Of a stretch of 64,000 nucleotides of DNA, positions 16,787 to 25,939 are shown in pieces. The first letter of the stretch is position 1, and each line of letters opens with the position of its first letter. The stretch is taken from the NCBI RefSeq assembly GCF_900113865.1, contig NZ_FOQY01000016.1:113435-177434 (forward strand). The letters are read 5' to 3'. Under the pieces are notes generated by a model. It did no database searches. It saw nothing but the letters and a program-made list of their open reading frames with translations, and was not told the DNA's origin. The stretch comes from Streptosporangium canum (GTDB taxonomy: Bacteria > Actinomycetota > Actinomycetes > Streptosporangiales > Streptosporangiaceae). Position numbers and translations under genes: made by a program.

Positions 16787-17934
16787 TTCGGCATCCCCAC
16801 GGTCGTGCCCTCGGCGATCCCGTCCCCGGATATCTCCACCTGGCCGCCGCTGAAAAGGCCGGTCCGGACGGGGACGTACGCCGAGGTGGCGCCCTTGACG
16901 ACCTCCACTCCGAAGCCGCCCTCCTGCAGCGCCAGCAGCGCGGCGACCGGCACGGTGAGCACGTCCCTGCGCGTACCGGCGGTGAAGGAGACGTCCACCG
17001 AGGCCAGGGCGTAGGCGCCGACGGCCTTCTGGGCCTTCTTGCCCGGAAGCTCGACGACCACCTCGACCACAGTCCGCGCGTCTTCGCCCTGGCCGTCACC
17101 GGGGTCGATCACTGTGGTGACCTCGTCGACGCGGCCCTTGACCGTCGTGTCGTCGGGGAGCGTGACGGTGACCTTGGTGCCCTTTTCGGCCAGCCGCTGG
17201 TCGGCGGCGTCGAGCTCCACGGTGACGGCCCTGGTGGTGCCGGTGTAGGAGAGCACCTTGCCGCCGGGAACCGTCAGATCGCCCTTCCCTGCCTGGAGAC
17301 TCTCCACGCGGACGGCGTGGGGAGCGAAGACCACCCGCCCGAGCTCGACGGTGCCCGTCTCGTCCAGGCCCCGGTCCTCCTGCCACCGCATGACCGCCTC
17401 CGCCGTGGCGTAGGTGTACTCCTCGTCCACCGTGAACCCGCGGTAGCCGAGCGCCTTCAGGTTCCTCTCCAACTGCTTGACGTCCGGCCCCTCGACGCCC
17501 TGCGTCAGCGCGCGGTAGGCGGGTAGTGAGCCGTACAACAGGGCCACCGGCCTGTCGTCCACCTCGTACAGCGCCCTGCCGCGGGTGATCCGGTCGCCGG
17601 TGCCGGGCAGGCGGGTGAGTGTGCCGGACAGCCGGCTGGTCGCGGTGGTCGCCGGGCCGTAGCCGAGCGCCCCGTCGGCGCTCTGGGTGTCGACGAGCGT
17701 CTGCCGGGTCACCCCGGCGGTCTTCGGCGGCAGCGCGCTCTCCGCCGCGCCGCCGGCCGGGCCGCCGCCGCCGAATCCCAGCGTGGCCGCGCCCGCCGCG
17801 CCGGCCGCGGCCACGGCGACGGCCGCGAGGACGATCCGCCTGCCGCGGCGCCGCCGCCGTCGCGGGCGCGCCTCCTCGGTGACCGTCCGATCCGTACGGT
17901 TCTCCTGGTCCTCCACGGCGGCTCCGTCCGTCAC
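16783..17934 (-). CDS. HlyD/MacA-like efflux adaptor with peptidoglycan-binding motif
   Basis: ~383 residues: a cytoplasmic N-terminus very rich in Arg ([11 protein letters not shown]), one membrane helix, and an extracytoplasmic region with a PG_binding_1-like segment ([21 protein letters not shown]...[12 protein letters not shown]) and biotinyl-lipoyl/beta-barrel strands. The C-terminus ([19 protein letters not shown]) is typical of Gram-positive MacA-like adaptors. GTG 17934 overlaps the TGA of the lipoprotein gene. It should link the MacB-like pump to the cell wall. Confidence 0.88.
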   Translation of the reverse strand: MTDGAAVEDQENRTDRTVTEEARPRRRRRRGRRIVLAAVAVAAAGAAGAATLGFGGGGPAGGAAESALPPKTAGVTRQTLVDTQSADGALGYGPATTATSRLSGTLTRLPGTGDRITRGRALYEVDDRPVALLYGSLPAYRALTQGVEGPDVKQLERNLKALGYRGFTVDEEYTYATAEAVMRWQEDRGLDETGTVELGRVVFAPHAVRVESLQAGKGDLTVPGGKVLSYTGTTRAVTVELDAADQRLAEKGTKVTVTLPDDTTVKGRVDEVTTVIDPGDGQGEDARTVVEVVVELPGKKAQKAVGAYALASVDVSFTAGTRRDVLTVPVAALLALQEGGFGVEVVKGATSAYVPVRTGLFSGGQVEISGDGIAEGTTVGMPK

Positions 17935-18479
17935 TGGTCCGCTCCGCCGCCCGGACCGTCCGGGCTGCCCGGGCCGCCCCGGAAGATGCCCTCGCACTGC
18001 TTCTGGGCCTTGGGGAAGTCCGGGTCCTCAGCGATCTTTTCGTTGATCCTGATCCCGCGCTGGCCCGCCGGGGGGTCGGCGAACTCCTCCACCCCGTTCT
18101 CCCGCATGCACGCGGCGAACTTGCGGCCTTTCTCCTCGGCCTCGGGATCCGCCTGCTTGGGGCCGTTCTCCATCGGGCTGTACTCCCGGCAGGCCTCCAT
18201 GGCCTTCTCCGACTCCTTGCCCTTCTTCAGGGTGAGCCTCATGCCCTCACCCGGCTTGGGGTCCTCCATGTCGACGCCGTTCTCGCGCATGCACTGCGCG
18301 AACTTCACCCCCATCTCGCCCGGGCTCACGCTCTTGGCGGCCCCGGTGCCGTCCCCCGTCTTCGCTCCGCCCGCCGAGGCCACCGTGCCGCCGCCGTCGT
18401 CACCCGAGCCGCATCCGGCCAGGGGCAGGGTCAGCGCCAGCAGCAGTACCGCCAGGGTGTCGCGGGTCCGTGGTCGCAT
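17931..18479 (-). CDS. Lipoprotein with two CMRENG repeats, first gene of the efflux operon
   Basis: 182 residues. A signal peptide ends in the lipobox LAGC (Cys ~23), followed by a Gly-rich spacer. Two similar segments follow: KFAQCMRENGVDMEDP at ~60 and KFAACMRENGVEEFADP at ~117, each with one Cys, suggesting an internal duplication and possibly a disulfide or metal site. The same repeat type occurs in actinobacterial lipoproteins next to MacA-like adaptors. It is the promoter-proximal gene, divergent from the two-component system, and its TGA overlaps the adaptor start by GTGA. Its function is unknown; it may be a substrate-capture or sensing lipoprotein. Confidence 0.8.
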   Translation of the reverse strand: MRPRTRDTLAVLLLALTLPLAGCGSGDDGGGTVASAGGAKTGDGTGAAKSVSPGEMGVKFAQCMRENGVDMEDPKPGEGMRLTLKKGKESEKAMEACREYSPMENGPKQADPEAEEKGRKFAACMRENGVEEFADPPAGQRGIRINEKIAEDPDFPKAQKQCEGIFRGGPGSPDGPGGGADQ

Positions 18480-18548
18480 CGCGTCGTCTCCTCCGGTCGT
18501 GGCCGGACCGCTTCCGGCCTGTCGGGAGGTGATGTAACGCGACGGCGT

Positions 18549-18603
18549 GTTTCCCCGGCGTTTCCACGATCCCCGGAGGAACGATCACTAACGGAAAGGA
18601 AAC
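18549..18603. promoter_or_regulatory. GTTTCC direct repeats between the efflux operon and its two-component system
   Basis: GTTTCC occurs at 18549-18554 and 18560-18565 (11-bp spacing, one helical turn), and its reverse complement GGAAAC at 18598-18603, in the shared upstream region of the two divergent operons. OmpR-type regulators bind direct repeats at this spacing, so this is a plausible site for the adjacent response regulator. That is inference from position and spacing. Confidence 0.45.
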
Positions 18604-18682
18604 ACCGCGATCGCGATCATTGCCTGTGGAGCCGCCCGCGCCGACACGCGGCGCGGCTCCGCCATGGAGAGGAAGACGGCGG

Positions 18683-19339
18683 ATGCGGGTGCTGGTGGTG
18701 GAGGACGAGCCGTTGCTCGCCGACGCGATCGCGGAATGGCTGCGTGACGAGGTCCACGCGGTCGACGTCGCCTACGACGGCGCGGCGGCGCTGGAGCGCG
18801 CGGGCGTCAACGACTACGACGTGGTCGTCCTCGACCGGGATCTGCCCGCCGTACACGGCGACGAGGTCTGCCGCGAGCTGGTCGGGGCCGGCTCGGCGGC
18901 GCGGGTGCTGATGCTCACCGCCGCCGCCGAGGTCACCGACCGTGTGACCGGCCTGTCGCTCGGCGCCGACGACTATCTCACCAAGCCCTTCGCCTTCCCC
19001 GAGCTGGCCGCCCGCGTCCAGGCACTCGGCCGGCGCTCGCGCCCGGCCGCGCCGCCCGTGCTGCGCCGCGCGGGCATCACCCTGGACCCCGCGCGCCGTG
19101 AGGTGTTCCGCGACAGCCGCTATGTCCCGCTGTCGAAGAAGGAGTTCGCCGTCCTCGCCGAGCTGCTGCGCGCCGACGGGGCCGTGGTCTCCAGCGAGCA
19201 GCTGCTGGAGAAGGCGTGGGACGAGCACACCGACCCGTTCACCGGCGCCGTCCGGCTCGCCGTCCTCAAGCTGCGCCGCAAGCTCGGCGCCCCGCCGGTC
19301 GTCGAGACCGTCACGGGAGTGGGGTACCGGATCCCGTGA
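18683..19339 (+). CDS. OmpR-family response regulator
   Basis: 218 residues: a receiver domain with acidic pocket VEDE, phospho-acceptor VVLDRDLP (Asp ~51), LTAAA and TKPF; then an OmpR winged helix (LSKKEFAVLAELLRADGAVVSSEQLLEKAWDEHTDPFTGAVRLAVLKLRRKLG...VETVTGVGYRIP). ATG 18683 lies 8 bp after AGGAAGACGGC. Its stop overlaps the kinase GTG (GTGA). It is divergent from the MacAB-like operon, which is its probable target. Confidence 0.93.
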   Translation: MRVLVVEDEPLLADAIAEWLRDEVHAVDVAYDGAAALERAGVNDYDVVVLDRDLPAVHGDEVCRELVGAGSAARVLMLTAAAEVTDRVTGLSLGADDYLTKPFAFPELAARVQALGRRSRPAAPPVLRRAGITLDPARREVFRDSRYVPLSKKEFAVLAELLRADGAVVSSEQLLEKAWDEHTDPFTGAVRLAVLKLRRKLGAPPVVETVTGVGYRIP

Positions 19340-20619
19340 ACCTGCCGAGGCTGCTGCCGCGCCGCGTCACCCTGCGGGCCCGGCTGACCCTGATCTACGG
19401 CGGCCTGTTCCTCGTCGCCGGGCTGGTGCTGCTCGGCACCACGTACGTGCTGTTCAACCAGCAGCTCACACGCTCCGCGCCGAAGGTCCTCACCCTGGGA
19501 AAGCCCAGCCCGTCCGCCATCGCGGACGGCGAGGCGCCGATGCGGCAGATGGTGTTCTTCAGCAAGAACGGCGAGCCGATCACCAGGGCCGACGCCGAGC
19601 GCTTGATGGCCGATACCGAGAACTGGATGAGAGAGCAGCGGGCTACGCTGCACGAGGCCGCGACCACCTCGCTGCTCACCCTGGGCGGGATCGCGCTCGT
19701 CGTCGTCGGCGGCGTCGCGGCCGGCTTCGGCTGGCTGGTCACCGGCCGGATGCTGGCCCCGCTGCACCGGGTCACCGACACCGCCCGGCGGATCGCCGCG
19801 GCCCCGGCGGCCGGGCGGGGGCTGCACGAGCGCATCGCCCTGCGCGGCCCGGACGACGAGGTCAAGGATCTCGCCGACACCTTCGACATCATGGTCGAGC
19901 GGCTCGACGGGTCCTTCGACGGGCAGCGCCGCTTCGTCGCCAACGCCTCGCACGAGCTGCGCACCCCGCTGACCCTGGGCCGCGCGCTGGTCGAGCTGGC
20001 GATGCACCGCAAGTCGGCCTCCGAGGACGTCAAGCAGCTGGGCGAGAACCTGCTGGAGATCAACTTCCGGCACGAGCGGCTGATCAACGGACTGCTGCTG
20101 CTCGCCGGCTCGGAGAACGAGATCACCGAGCGGCTCCCGGTCGATCTGGCCGACGTGGTCGGCCATGTGGTCACGCAGACCGCCCCGGAGGCGGCGCGGG
20201 CCGGGATCACCGTGCACGAGCAGGCGGTCGAGGCGCCCACCACCGGCGACGCGCTTCTACTCGAACGGCTGGTGCACAACCTGGTGGAGAACGGCATCCG
20301 GCACAACACCGGGGAGGGCGGCTGGGTACGCGTCGCCTGCCGCACCCGGGACGACGGACGGGTCGAGGTGGAGGTGGGCAACAGCGGACCGGTGGTGCCT
20401 CCGTACGAGATCCCGGCGCTTTTCGAGCCGTTCCGCCGTCTGGGCGCCGACCGCCTGGTCACCGCCAAGGGCGCGGGACTCGGCCTGTCCATCGTGCGCT
20501 CCGTCGCCCGGGCCCACGGCGGCGAGGTCACCGCCCGGCCCCGCGAGGGCGGTGGCCTGACGGTGACCGTCGCCCTGCCGGCCTGTCCCGACGAGGACCA
20601 GGAACCCGGCCTGTCCTGA
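19336..20619 (+). CDS. HAMP-containing sensor histidine kinase
   Basis: 427 residues: two membrane helices (LTLIYGGLFLVAGLVLLGTTYVLF and LLTLGGIALVVVGGVAAGFGWLV) flanking a ~85-residue external loop, a HAMP domain (MLAPLHRVTDTARRIAA), HisKA with H-box FVANASHELRTPLTLGRAL, then HATPase (N-box LVHNLVENGIRHN, KGAGLGLSIVRSVARAHGG). It is an orthodox EnvZ/CutS-type kinase, translationally coupled to the preceding response regulator. The external loop should sense the envelope signal that controls the neighbouring efflux operon. Confidence 0.93.
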   Translation: MNLPRLLPRRVTLRARLTLIYGGLFLVAGLVLLGTTYVLFNQQLTRSAPKVLTLGKPSPSAIADGEAPMRQMVFFSKNGEPITRADAERLMADTENWMREQRATLHEAATTSLLTLGGIALVVVGGVAAGFGWLVTGRMLAPLHRVTDTARRIAAAPAAGRGLHERIALRGPDDEVKDLADTFDIMVERLDGSFDGQRRFVANASHELRTPLTLGRALVELAMHRKSASEDVKQLGENLLEINFRHERLINGLLLLAGSENEITERLPVDLADVVGHVVTQTAPEAARAGITVHEQAVEAPTTGDALLLERLVHNLVENGIRHNTGEGGWVRVACRTRDDGRVEVEVGNSGPVVPPYEIPALFEPFRRLGADRLVTAKGAGLGLSIVRSVARAHGGEVTARPREGGGLTVTVALPACPDEDQEPGLS

Positions 20620-20667
20620 CGAGGATCGGGAACAGGGTCACCGCCGACGCATTCAATGCTCCAATGG

Positions 20668-20680
20668 CTAGCGCTGCTAG
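20668..20680. promoter_or_regulatory. TetR operator CTAGC-N3-GCTAG (autoregulatory copy)
   Basis: CTAGC-GCT-GCTAG is a perfect inverted repeat 9 bp before the TetR start. The same operator, with GCC in the centre, occurs twice upstream of the DUF4267 gene at 35511 and 35561. Placed here, it should give autoregulation. Confidence 0.7.
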
Positions 20681-20689
20681 GATAGCGTC

Positions 20690-21277
20690 ATGTCCATTCA
20701 AGAGCGCCGCGAACGCGAGCGGACGCACCGTCACCGCTTGATCGTCAAGACGGCCCGCGAGCTGGCCGAGACCGAGGGCTGGGAGGCCGTCACCACACGC
20801 CGCCTGGCCGAGCGGATCGAATACAGCCAGCCGGTCCTCTACAGCCACTTCGCGGGCAAGGACGCCATCGTGACCGCGGTCGCGCTGGAGGGCTTCGAGG
20901 AACTGGCCGGCGTGCTGAGCCGCGCCCGCGCCTCGGCGGTCACCCCGGCGGAGGCGCTGACCGCCGCCGCCCGCGCCTACACCGACTTCGCGGACGCCAA
21001 CCCGGCGCTGTACGACGCCATGTTCACGCTCACCACCGACCTGCCGTTCGGGCGCCCCGACTCACCCGCGCCGCTGAAGGCCGCCTTCGGGGAACTGCTC
21101 GCCGCGTGCACGTCGGCGGCCGGCGACCGCGACGCCGAGACGTTCACCGAGGTCGCGTGGAGCGCGCTGCACGGCCTCGTCACGCTCGCCCGGGGAGGCA
21201 GGCTCCGCACCGAACAGCGCGACCAGCGCCTGGGGCTACTGGTCGGCCAGCTCCTCGCCGCGCCCGGCAGGCCGTGA
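20690..21277 (+). CDS. TetR-family regulator (WHG-type C-terminal domain)
   Basis: 195 residues. The N-terminal TetR helix-turn-helix is clear (IVKTARELAETEGWEAVTTRRLAERIEYSQPVLYSHFAGKDAIVTAVALEGF). The C-terminal ligand and dimer domain has DANPALYDAMFTL and the TEVAWSALHGLVTLARGGRL segment of the WHG family. Its operator overlaps its own promoter and recurs at a DUF4267 membrane-protein gene elsewhere in the window, its likely target. In other actinobacteria such TetR and DUF4267 genes are often neighbours; here they appear separated by ~15 kb. Confidence 0.9.
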   Translation: MSIQERRERERTHRHRLIVKTARELAETEGWEAVTTRRLAERIEYSQPVLYSHFAGKDAIVTAVALEGFEELAGVLSRARASAVTPAEALTAAARAYTDFADANPALYDAMFTLTTDLPFGRPDSPAPLKAAFGELLAACTSAAGDRDAETFTEVAWSALHGLVTLARGGRLRTEQRDQRLGLLVGQLLAAPGRP

Positions 21278-21382
21278 CCACATGACACGGCCGTGATCAC
21301 GTGACCGTAGCCGCACCGCGAAAGCCGACGTCAGCGCGCCTCCCTCCCCGACGAACCAGCCGGAGTGATCCGTGGGAGGCGG

Positions 21383-22600
21383 TCAGCGCGTTCGCGGGCC
21401 GGTGCCCGGCCGCTCCTGGGTCCGCAGGCTCCGCTTCCTGGCGTCTCGCCACACGTCGTACCGGCACAGTCCACGCAGGTTGTAGAAGTTCCCGTACGCC
21501 AGTGGGGTCACTTTCAGTTCCAGCCAGCTCTCCTTGTCCAGCACCTTGTGCCACTTCGCCAGGGGAAGATGGATGTGGCTGTCGAGTCGCGTCTTGTCCT
21601 GGCTCGTGATCTTCAATACGTCAGCGTGGTCGCCGTGGGCACGCAGCACCAGGACCGGCCGATCCTTCGACTCGCGCTGGTTCTCCCGGAAGGGAACCTC
21701 GGCATACCAGATCTGGCCGGGCTTGGGCGGCCACAAGCCGTCGGAACGGTCGGAGGCCCGGCTCAGCGTGCCCGTGCGCAGCTGGTCGGCAAGCCGCCAG
21801 ACGGCCAGGCACAGGAGGAAACCGGCGGACACCTGAAGGACCGCCAGGAGGAAGGCCGCCCACAGCACCGCACCGGAGCCGGCCGGCCGGCCGGTCAGGA
21901 CCAGCATGCCATCGGCCTCGGTCGCCGCGCCGACGGCGATACAGGCGCCGAGCGGCACCACCGCCCACACCAGCTGCCGCAGCGGCGGGAGCCGGTCCAT
22001 CATCCACCACGCGGTGACGGTGGCCAGAGCCGCCGCGAGCGAGGCACCGGCGCCGGCCCCGGCGACCGTCGTGACCGGCAGGCCGCTACGTTGGGCGACG
22101 AGCACCGCGGCGACGCAGCCGGCCAGCAGCGATCCGGCCCGCAGCAGGAGGTACGGCACGCGGAGAAGCGGGAAAGCGGGCCGGAACCACCACGCGATCG
22201 CCAGCGCCGCGAACGGCGACGCGGCGGTCACCAGCCAGGCCTCGGGGTGCCGGCTCAGCTCCGCGGTGCCCAGGTACATCAGCACGCCGGCCGGATACGC
22301 CATCACGTTCGCCCCCGCCCACAGGGTCCCCAGCCTCAGCAGCCACCCCAGGCAGCCGATCCTGGCACGGCCGCCGGCGTCACGCCGCGCGAGCGCGAAG
22401 AGCACGGCGGGCACGATCGCACAGGCGATGAGGAGCGGATCCGTCCAGCGCACTCCCAGTCCGTACGTGGCCGGCTCTGCGGGGGCCGCGAGATGAAGAA
22501 GGGGGCCGACGCGCTGCGACGACGCCAGGTAGGCGATCAGTGACCCTGCCATATGCCGTGTCCGCCCTAGATCGTTCTGTCGGTGCGGACAGGCTCGCAC
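21383..22600 (-). CDS. Multi-spanning membrane protein with C-terminal PemK/MazF-like domain
   Basis: 405 residues. About seven hydrophobic helices fill residues ~45-275. The cytoplasmic C-terminus (~285-380) looks like a PemK/MazF-type RNase fold: PGQIWYAEVPFRENQRESKDRPVLVLR, then HADVLKITSQDK and WLELKVTPLAYGNFYNLRG. GTG 22600 has AGGA 5 bp upstream; ATG 22552 is an alternative without a clear site. No antitoxin gene is adjacent. It could be a membrane-tethered RNase, or a domain reused for RNA or protein binding. The PemK-like assignment rests on the GxIWyaevPF...kdRPvlVl pattern. Confidence 0.7.
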   Translation of the reverse strand: MRACPHRQNDLGRTRHMAGSLIAYLASSQRVGPLLHLAAPAEPATYGLGVRWTDPLLIACAIVPAVLFALARRDAGGRARIGCLGWLLRLGTLWAGANVMAYPAGVLMYLGTAELSRHPEAWLVTAASPFAALAIAWWFRPAFPLLRVPYLLLRAGSLLAGCVAAVLVAQRSGLPVTTVAGAGAGASLAAALATVTAWWMMDRLPPLRQLVWAVVPLGACIAVGAATEADGMLVLTGRPAGSGAVLWAAFLLAVLQVSAGFLLCLAVWRLADQLRTGTLSRASDRSDGLWPPKPGQIWYAEVPFRENQRESKDRPVLVLRAHGDHADVLKITSQDKTRLDSHIHLPLAKWHKVLDKESWLELKVTPLAYGNFYNLRGLCRYDVWRDARKRSLRTQERPGTGPRTR

Positions 22601-22677
22601 GAATTTCCTGAGCCGTACAGATGGTCCGCGCCTCCCGGCCGGCCCGAGCTACGCCGCTGTCCATCGGCCTGCCGGCG

Positions 22678-23916
22678 TCAACGCTCGTGATCGGCGCCCG
22701 GAGCGCAGCCGAGCAGCCCCGGCGCCTCGTCCGGAGGCCCGCCCGATGCCGGCCGTCCCCCCGTGGGAGGCCGGGTCAGCCGCCTGCCGAGGCGCTGGGC
22801 GGGGGCCTCGATCAGGCGGTGGGTCAGGTAGCCGAGCAGCACCAGAGCGACGAAGAACAGCGGAAGGTTCGGGCTCACCCGCAGCAGGAGGGGGTGCAGC
22901 AGATAGAGGGAGAAGCTGATCACCCCGAGGTGGGCGAGCCAGCGGGGGAACGACCTGTGCCGCAGCGCGAACGCGGCCGCGAAGAAGCCGGCGGCCAGCA
23001 GGATCGCCGGCGCCCAGCCGGGATCGTCCTTGGCGAAGACCCCGCAGGCCAGGACCGTCAGCACGGCGGTGATGGCGGTACGCCACCGGATCGTCCCCTG
23101 CTCGGCGCGGTACACGGCCGTGCCGGCGAACATCATGGCCAGGATGGTCAGCCCCTGCCACGCGCCGATCCGGCTCCCCAGGATCACCAGGGCCAGGCCG
23201 AGGAGGCCGCCCGTCACCGCGGCGGCGGCGCGCGTCCCGCCGCGCGCCCACGCCGATACGGCGATGACCGCGACGACCGCGACCCCGAGAAGCGCGGCGA
23301 GCAGGTCGGCGCGGCCGTTGACGACCGCGCCCGGCAGCAGGAGTCCGAGGAGTACGGCCAGCAGCGCCAGGACGATCGCGGTCGTGGCCGACCGGTGTGC
23401 CTGCCGCATGGCGAACAGCCCGACCGCCAGCAGGTAGAACGCCATCTCGTAGGAGAGCGTCCACATCACGTTGATGACAGCGGGCACGCCGAGCAGTTCC
23501 TGCAGCATCGTCACGTTCCCGAGGACGACGAGGGCCAGGGGGCGTGTGCCCAGGCCCGGGTGCAGGACGAACGCGCCGCCGTACGCGAGGAGGAGCGCCA
23601 GGCCGAGGGCGGCGAGCAGCAGGGGGAGGAGGCGGAAGACCCGGCCGATCCAGAAGGCTCGCAGGTCACCGCGCCGTTCCAGGGAGGCGGGGATGATATA
23701 GCCGCTGACCAGGAAGAACACGAAGACGCCCCAGGTGCCGACGTCGATTCTGCGGTCCACCTCGGCCCAGACGCCCGGGATGAAGGTCCAGGCGGAGTGA
23801 TGGAGCGCGACGGCCAGGGCGGCGGGTCCCCGCAGGGCGTCCAGCCAGGCCAGCCGGGAAGCGGATCGCCTCCGGCCGGCTCTGCCGTGACCTCGTCGCG
23901 GAGGGGAGGCCGCCAC
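22678..23916 (-). CDS. Acyltransferase 3 family membrane protein (OafA/YrhL-like)
   Basis: ~412 residues with about ten membrane helices. The family start LAWLDALRGPAALAVALHHSAWTFIPG contains the catalytic-region His, and GVFVFFLVSGYIIPASLERR is the second hallmark. The C-terminal YLLHPLLLR and HRLIEAPAQRLGRR segments also fit. These proteins O-acylate surface glycans, lipids or secondary metabolites using a cytoplasmic acyl donor. GTG 23916 starts 1 bp after the LacI gene's TGA, so the gene probably belongs to the same transcript as the sugar-catabolism module. Confidence 0.85.
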   Translation of the reverse strand: MAASPPRRGHGRAGRRRSASRLAWLDALRGPAALAVALHHSAWTFIPGVWAEVDRRIDVGTWGVFVFFLVSGYIIPASLERRGDLRAFWIGRVFRLLPLLLAALGLALLLAYGGAFVLHPGLGTRPLALVVLGNVTMLQELLGVPAVINVMWTLSYEMAFYLLAVGLFAMRQAHRSATTAIVLALLAVLLGLLLPGAVVNGRADLLAALLGVAVVAVIAVSAWARGGTRAAAAVTGGLLGLALVILGSRIGAWQGLTILAMMFAGTAVYRAEQGTIRWRTAITAVLTVLACGVFAKDDPGWAPAILLAAGFFAAAFALRHRSFPRWLAHLGVISFSLYLLHPLLLRVSPNLPLFFVALVLLGYLTHRLIEAPAQRLGRRLTRPPTGGRPASGGPPDEAPGLLGCAPGADHER

Positions 23917-23917
23917 C

Positions 23918-25015
23918 TCAGGCCTCGGGGGGCGGGGCGACCGAGGCCCGCACGATGAGGCGTGAGCGGAGGGTGTGCATCTCGCGGCGGGGCTCGGCCC
24001 CCTCAAGAGTGTCGAGGAGCACCTCTGCCGCCTTCGCGCCGAGCCGGTGCACAGGCTGTTCGATCATCGTCAGGGGCGGCTCCATGACCGCCGCCCACGC
24101 GCTGTCGTCGAACCCGATCAGCGCGATGTCGCGCGGGTAGGAGAGCCCCGCCGCCCGCAGGGCGCGCAGGGCGCCCGTCACCGCGTCGGTCTCGGTGCAG
24201 AACACCGCGGTGATGCGGTCGGGGATGGCGAGCATGCGGGCGACCTCCTGGGTCGCCCGCTCCTCGGTCTTGCGGCCGACCATCACCAGCTCGGGGTCGA
24301 AGGGGATGCGCGCGTCGTCGAGCGCGTCGAGATAGCCGCGCAGACGCTCCCCGTCGGTCCACAGGTTGCGGGACGCCGCCGCCAGCAGTCCACGCCGGGT
24401 CGCGGGCGCCTCCGAAGCGGGCGGCCCCCACACGAACCCGATGCGGCGGTGCCCGGCCGCGATGAGCATCTCGACCGCCTCCCGCGCCGCCTCGCGGTTG
24501 TCGATGACGACCGCGTCGAGATCGAGCGACGCGACCGCGCGGTCGACGAGCACGACGGGGATGCCCCGGTCCATCGCCGCCCTGATGTGCGCGACCTCGC
24601 CGCGGCCGACCGCGGCCGACGCGATGATGACGCCGTCGACGCGCTTGTCGATGAGCACGTTCGTCGCCGCGACCTCCTCGTCGAGATCCTCGTACGTGCT
24701 CAGCACGATCGTGTCGAAGCCCCGGGCGCGGGAGGTGTCGGAGATCCCGCGCACCACGCCGGCGAAGAAGGGGTTGCCGATGTCGGCGACGATCACCCCG
24801 AGGGTGTGGCTCACCCCTGTCGACATGCTGCGTGCGAGCGCGTTCGCGCGGTAGCCGAGTTTCTCGGCCGCCGCGAGCACCCGTTCCCGCAGCTCCGGGC
24901 TGACATACCCATACCCGCCGAGCGTGCGGGCCGCGGTCGCGCGGCCGACACCGGCCTCAGCGGCCACCTCGGAGATCGTCGGCGGCCCCGCCGCCTGGCC
25001 CCGGTCAGCTGGCAT
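23918..25015 (-). CDS. LacI-family transcriptional regulator
   Basis: 365 residues: N-terminal helix-turn-helix (PTISEVAAEAGVGRATAARTLGGYGYVSPELRERVLAAAEKLGYRANALARSM) with the hinge helix, then a periplasmic-binding-protein-like effector domain (GVIVADIGNPFFAGVVRGI, GVIIASA, IPVVLVDRAV, RIGFVWGPP, AVFCTETDAVTGALRAL, IALIGFDDSAWA, TMIEQPVHRLGAKAAEVLL). It should repress the divergent sugar module through the two TACCGGTA operators at 27229 and 27384. It is the third gene of the minus-strand unit, after the SIS and PfkB genes. Confidence 0.93.
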   Translation of the reverse strand: MPADRGQAAGPPTISEVAAEAGVGRATAARTLGGYGYVSPELRERVLAAAEKLGYRANALARSMSTGVSHTLGVIVADIGNPFFAGVVRGISDTSRARGFDTIVLSTYEDLDEEVAATNVLIDKRVDGVIIASAAVGRGEVAHIRAAMDRGIPVVLVDRAVASLDLDAVVIDNREAAREAVEMLIAAGHRRIGFVWGPPASEAPATRRGLLAAASRNLWTDGERLRGYLDALDDARIPFDPELVMVGRKTEERATQEVARMLAIPDRITAVFCTETDAVTGALRALRAAGLSYPRDIALIGFDDSAWAAVMEPPLTMIEQPVHRLGAKAAEVLLDTLEGAEPRREMHTLRSRLIVRASVAPPPEA

Positions 25016-25027
25016 GGATGCCGTCCC

Positions 25028-25939
25028 TCATTTCTCACGTTCGGAGGCTCGCCACATGCTAGCCACAGCCGGTTGCCCCGTGGGCCTGCCGCAGCCGAAC
25101 GCGCCTTCGACGAGACACTGCCCGTAGGCCGTCTCCGCACCCTCGCGCAGGGCGCGTTCGATCAGGTGACGCCGCGGCGGGGTGTGCGCGGACCAGCCGC
25201 CGCGCAGCAGCGCGACCGCGAACCCGGTGAGGAAGGCGTCACCGCACCCCATCGTGTCGATGATCTCTCGTGGGTCCGCCACCCGGCGCGCCGGGGTCTC
25301 GACGGTGACGCGGCCGTCGTACGCGATCGCTCCGTCCACGCCGCGGGTGGCGAGCGCGAGCCGCGCGCCCCGCCGTACGACCTCGGCCAGGAGCGCGCCC
25401 GTGGCGGCTCCGTCGAGGTGGGAGCACGACAGCAGTACCAGGTCGGCGTGCGGGCAGACGCGGTCGAGATAGGAGGGGGTGCGGAACTCCTCCTCGCTGG
25501 AGAGGTCGAAGCTCACCAGCGTGTCGAGCCCGGCCAGTTTCGGCAGTTCGCTCTCGCTGCGGGAGTAGACGCTCGAATGCGCGAGGTCGAAGGACGACAC
25601 GTATTCGAGCAGCCCGTCGTCGAGCACGAGCGGCTCCCGCACCGTGACCCCGCCGCCGTTCCAGCCGAGGAAGACACGGTCGCCGTCGTCGACGCGCAGG
25701 ACGGAGACGCCGGTCTCACCGGCCCGTACGGCGCAGCGGTCGACGGCGACCCCCTGGGCGGCGATCGACTCGCCCAGGAACCGGCCGAGGTCGTCGTCGC
25801 CGAAGACGCCCAGGTAGGCGGCTTCGAGGCCGAGGCGGCGGGCGTAGACGGCGACGTTCACACTGTTGCCGCCCGGATAGTCGATGCCGCGGTCGACGAA
25901 TCGGTCGACGATGTTGTCTCCGAAGCCGAGGACTCTCAT
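25028..25939 (-). CDS. PfkB-family sugar kinase (fructoselysine 6-kinase-like)
   Basis: 303 residues of the ribokinase/PfkB family: MRVLGFGDNIVDRFVDRGIDYPGGNSVNVAVYARRLG (substrate GG motif), the lid strand, and the C-terminal anion-hole motif DTMGCGDAFLTGF with the catalytic Asp. ATG 25939 follows CAGGAGATTTG. Position between a FrlB-like SIS deglycase and a LacI regulator, plus the DNIVDRF-PGGN start seen in FrlD-type kinases, suggests phosphorylation of a fructosamine at O6. The sugar specificity is inference. Confidence 0.85.
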   Translation of the reverse strand: MRVLGFGDNIVDRFVDRGIDYPGGNSVNVAVYARRLGLEAAYLGVFGDDDLGRFLGESIAAQGVAVDRCAVRAGETGVSVLRVDDGDRVFLGWNGGGVTVREPLVLDDGLLEYVSSFDLAHSSVYSRSESELPKLAGLDTLVSFDLSSEEEFRTPSYLDRVCPHADLVLLSCSHLDGAATGALLAEVVRRGARLALATRGVDGAIAYDGRVTVETPARRVADPREIIDTMGCGDAFLTGFAVALLRGGWSAHTPPRRHLIERALREGAETAYGQCLVEGAFGCGRPTGQPAVASMWRASEREK

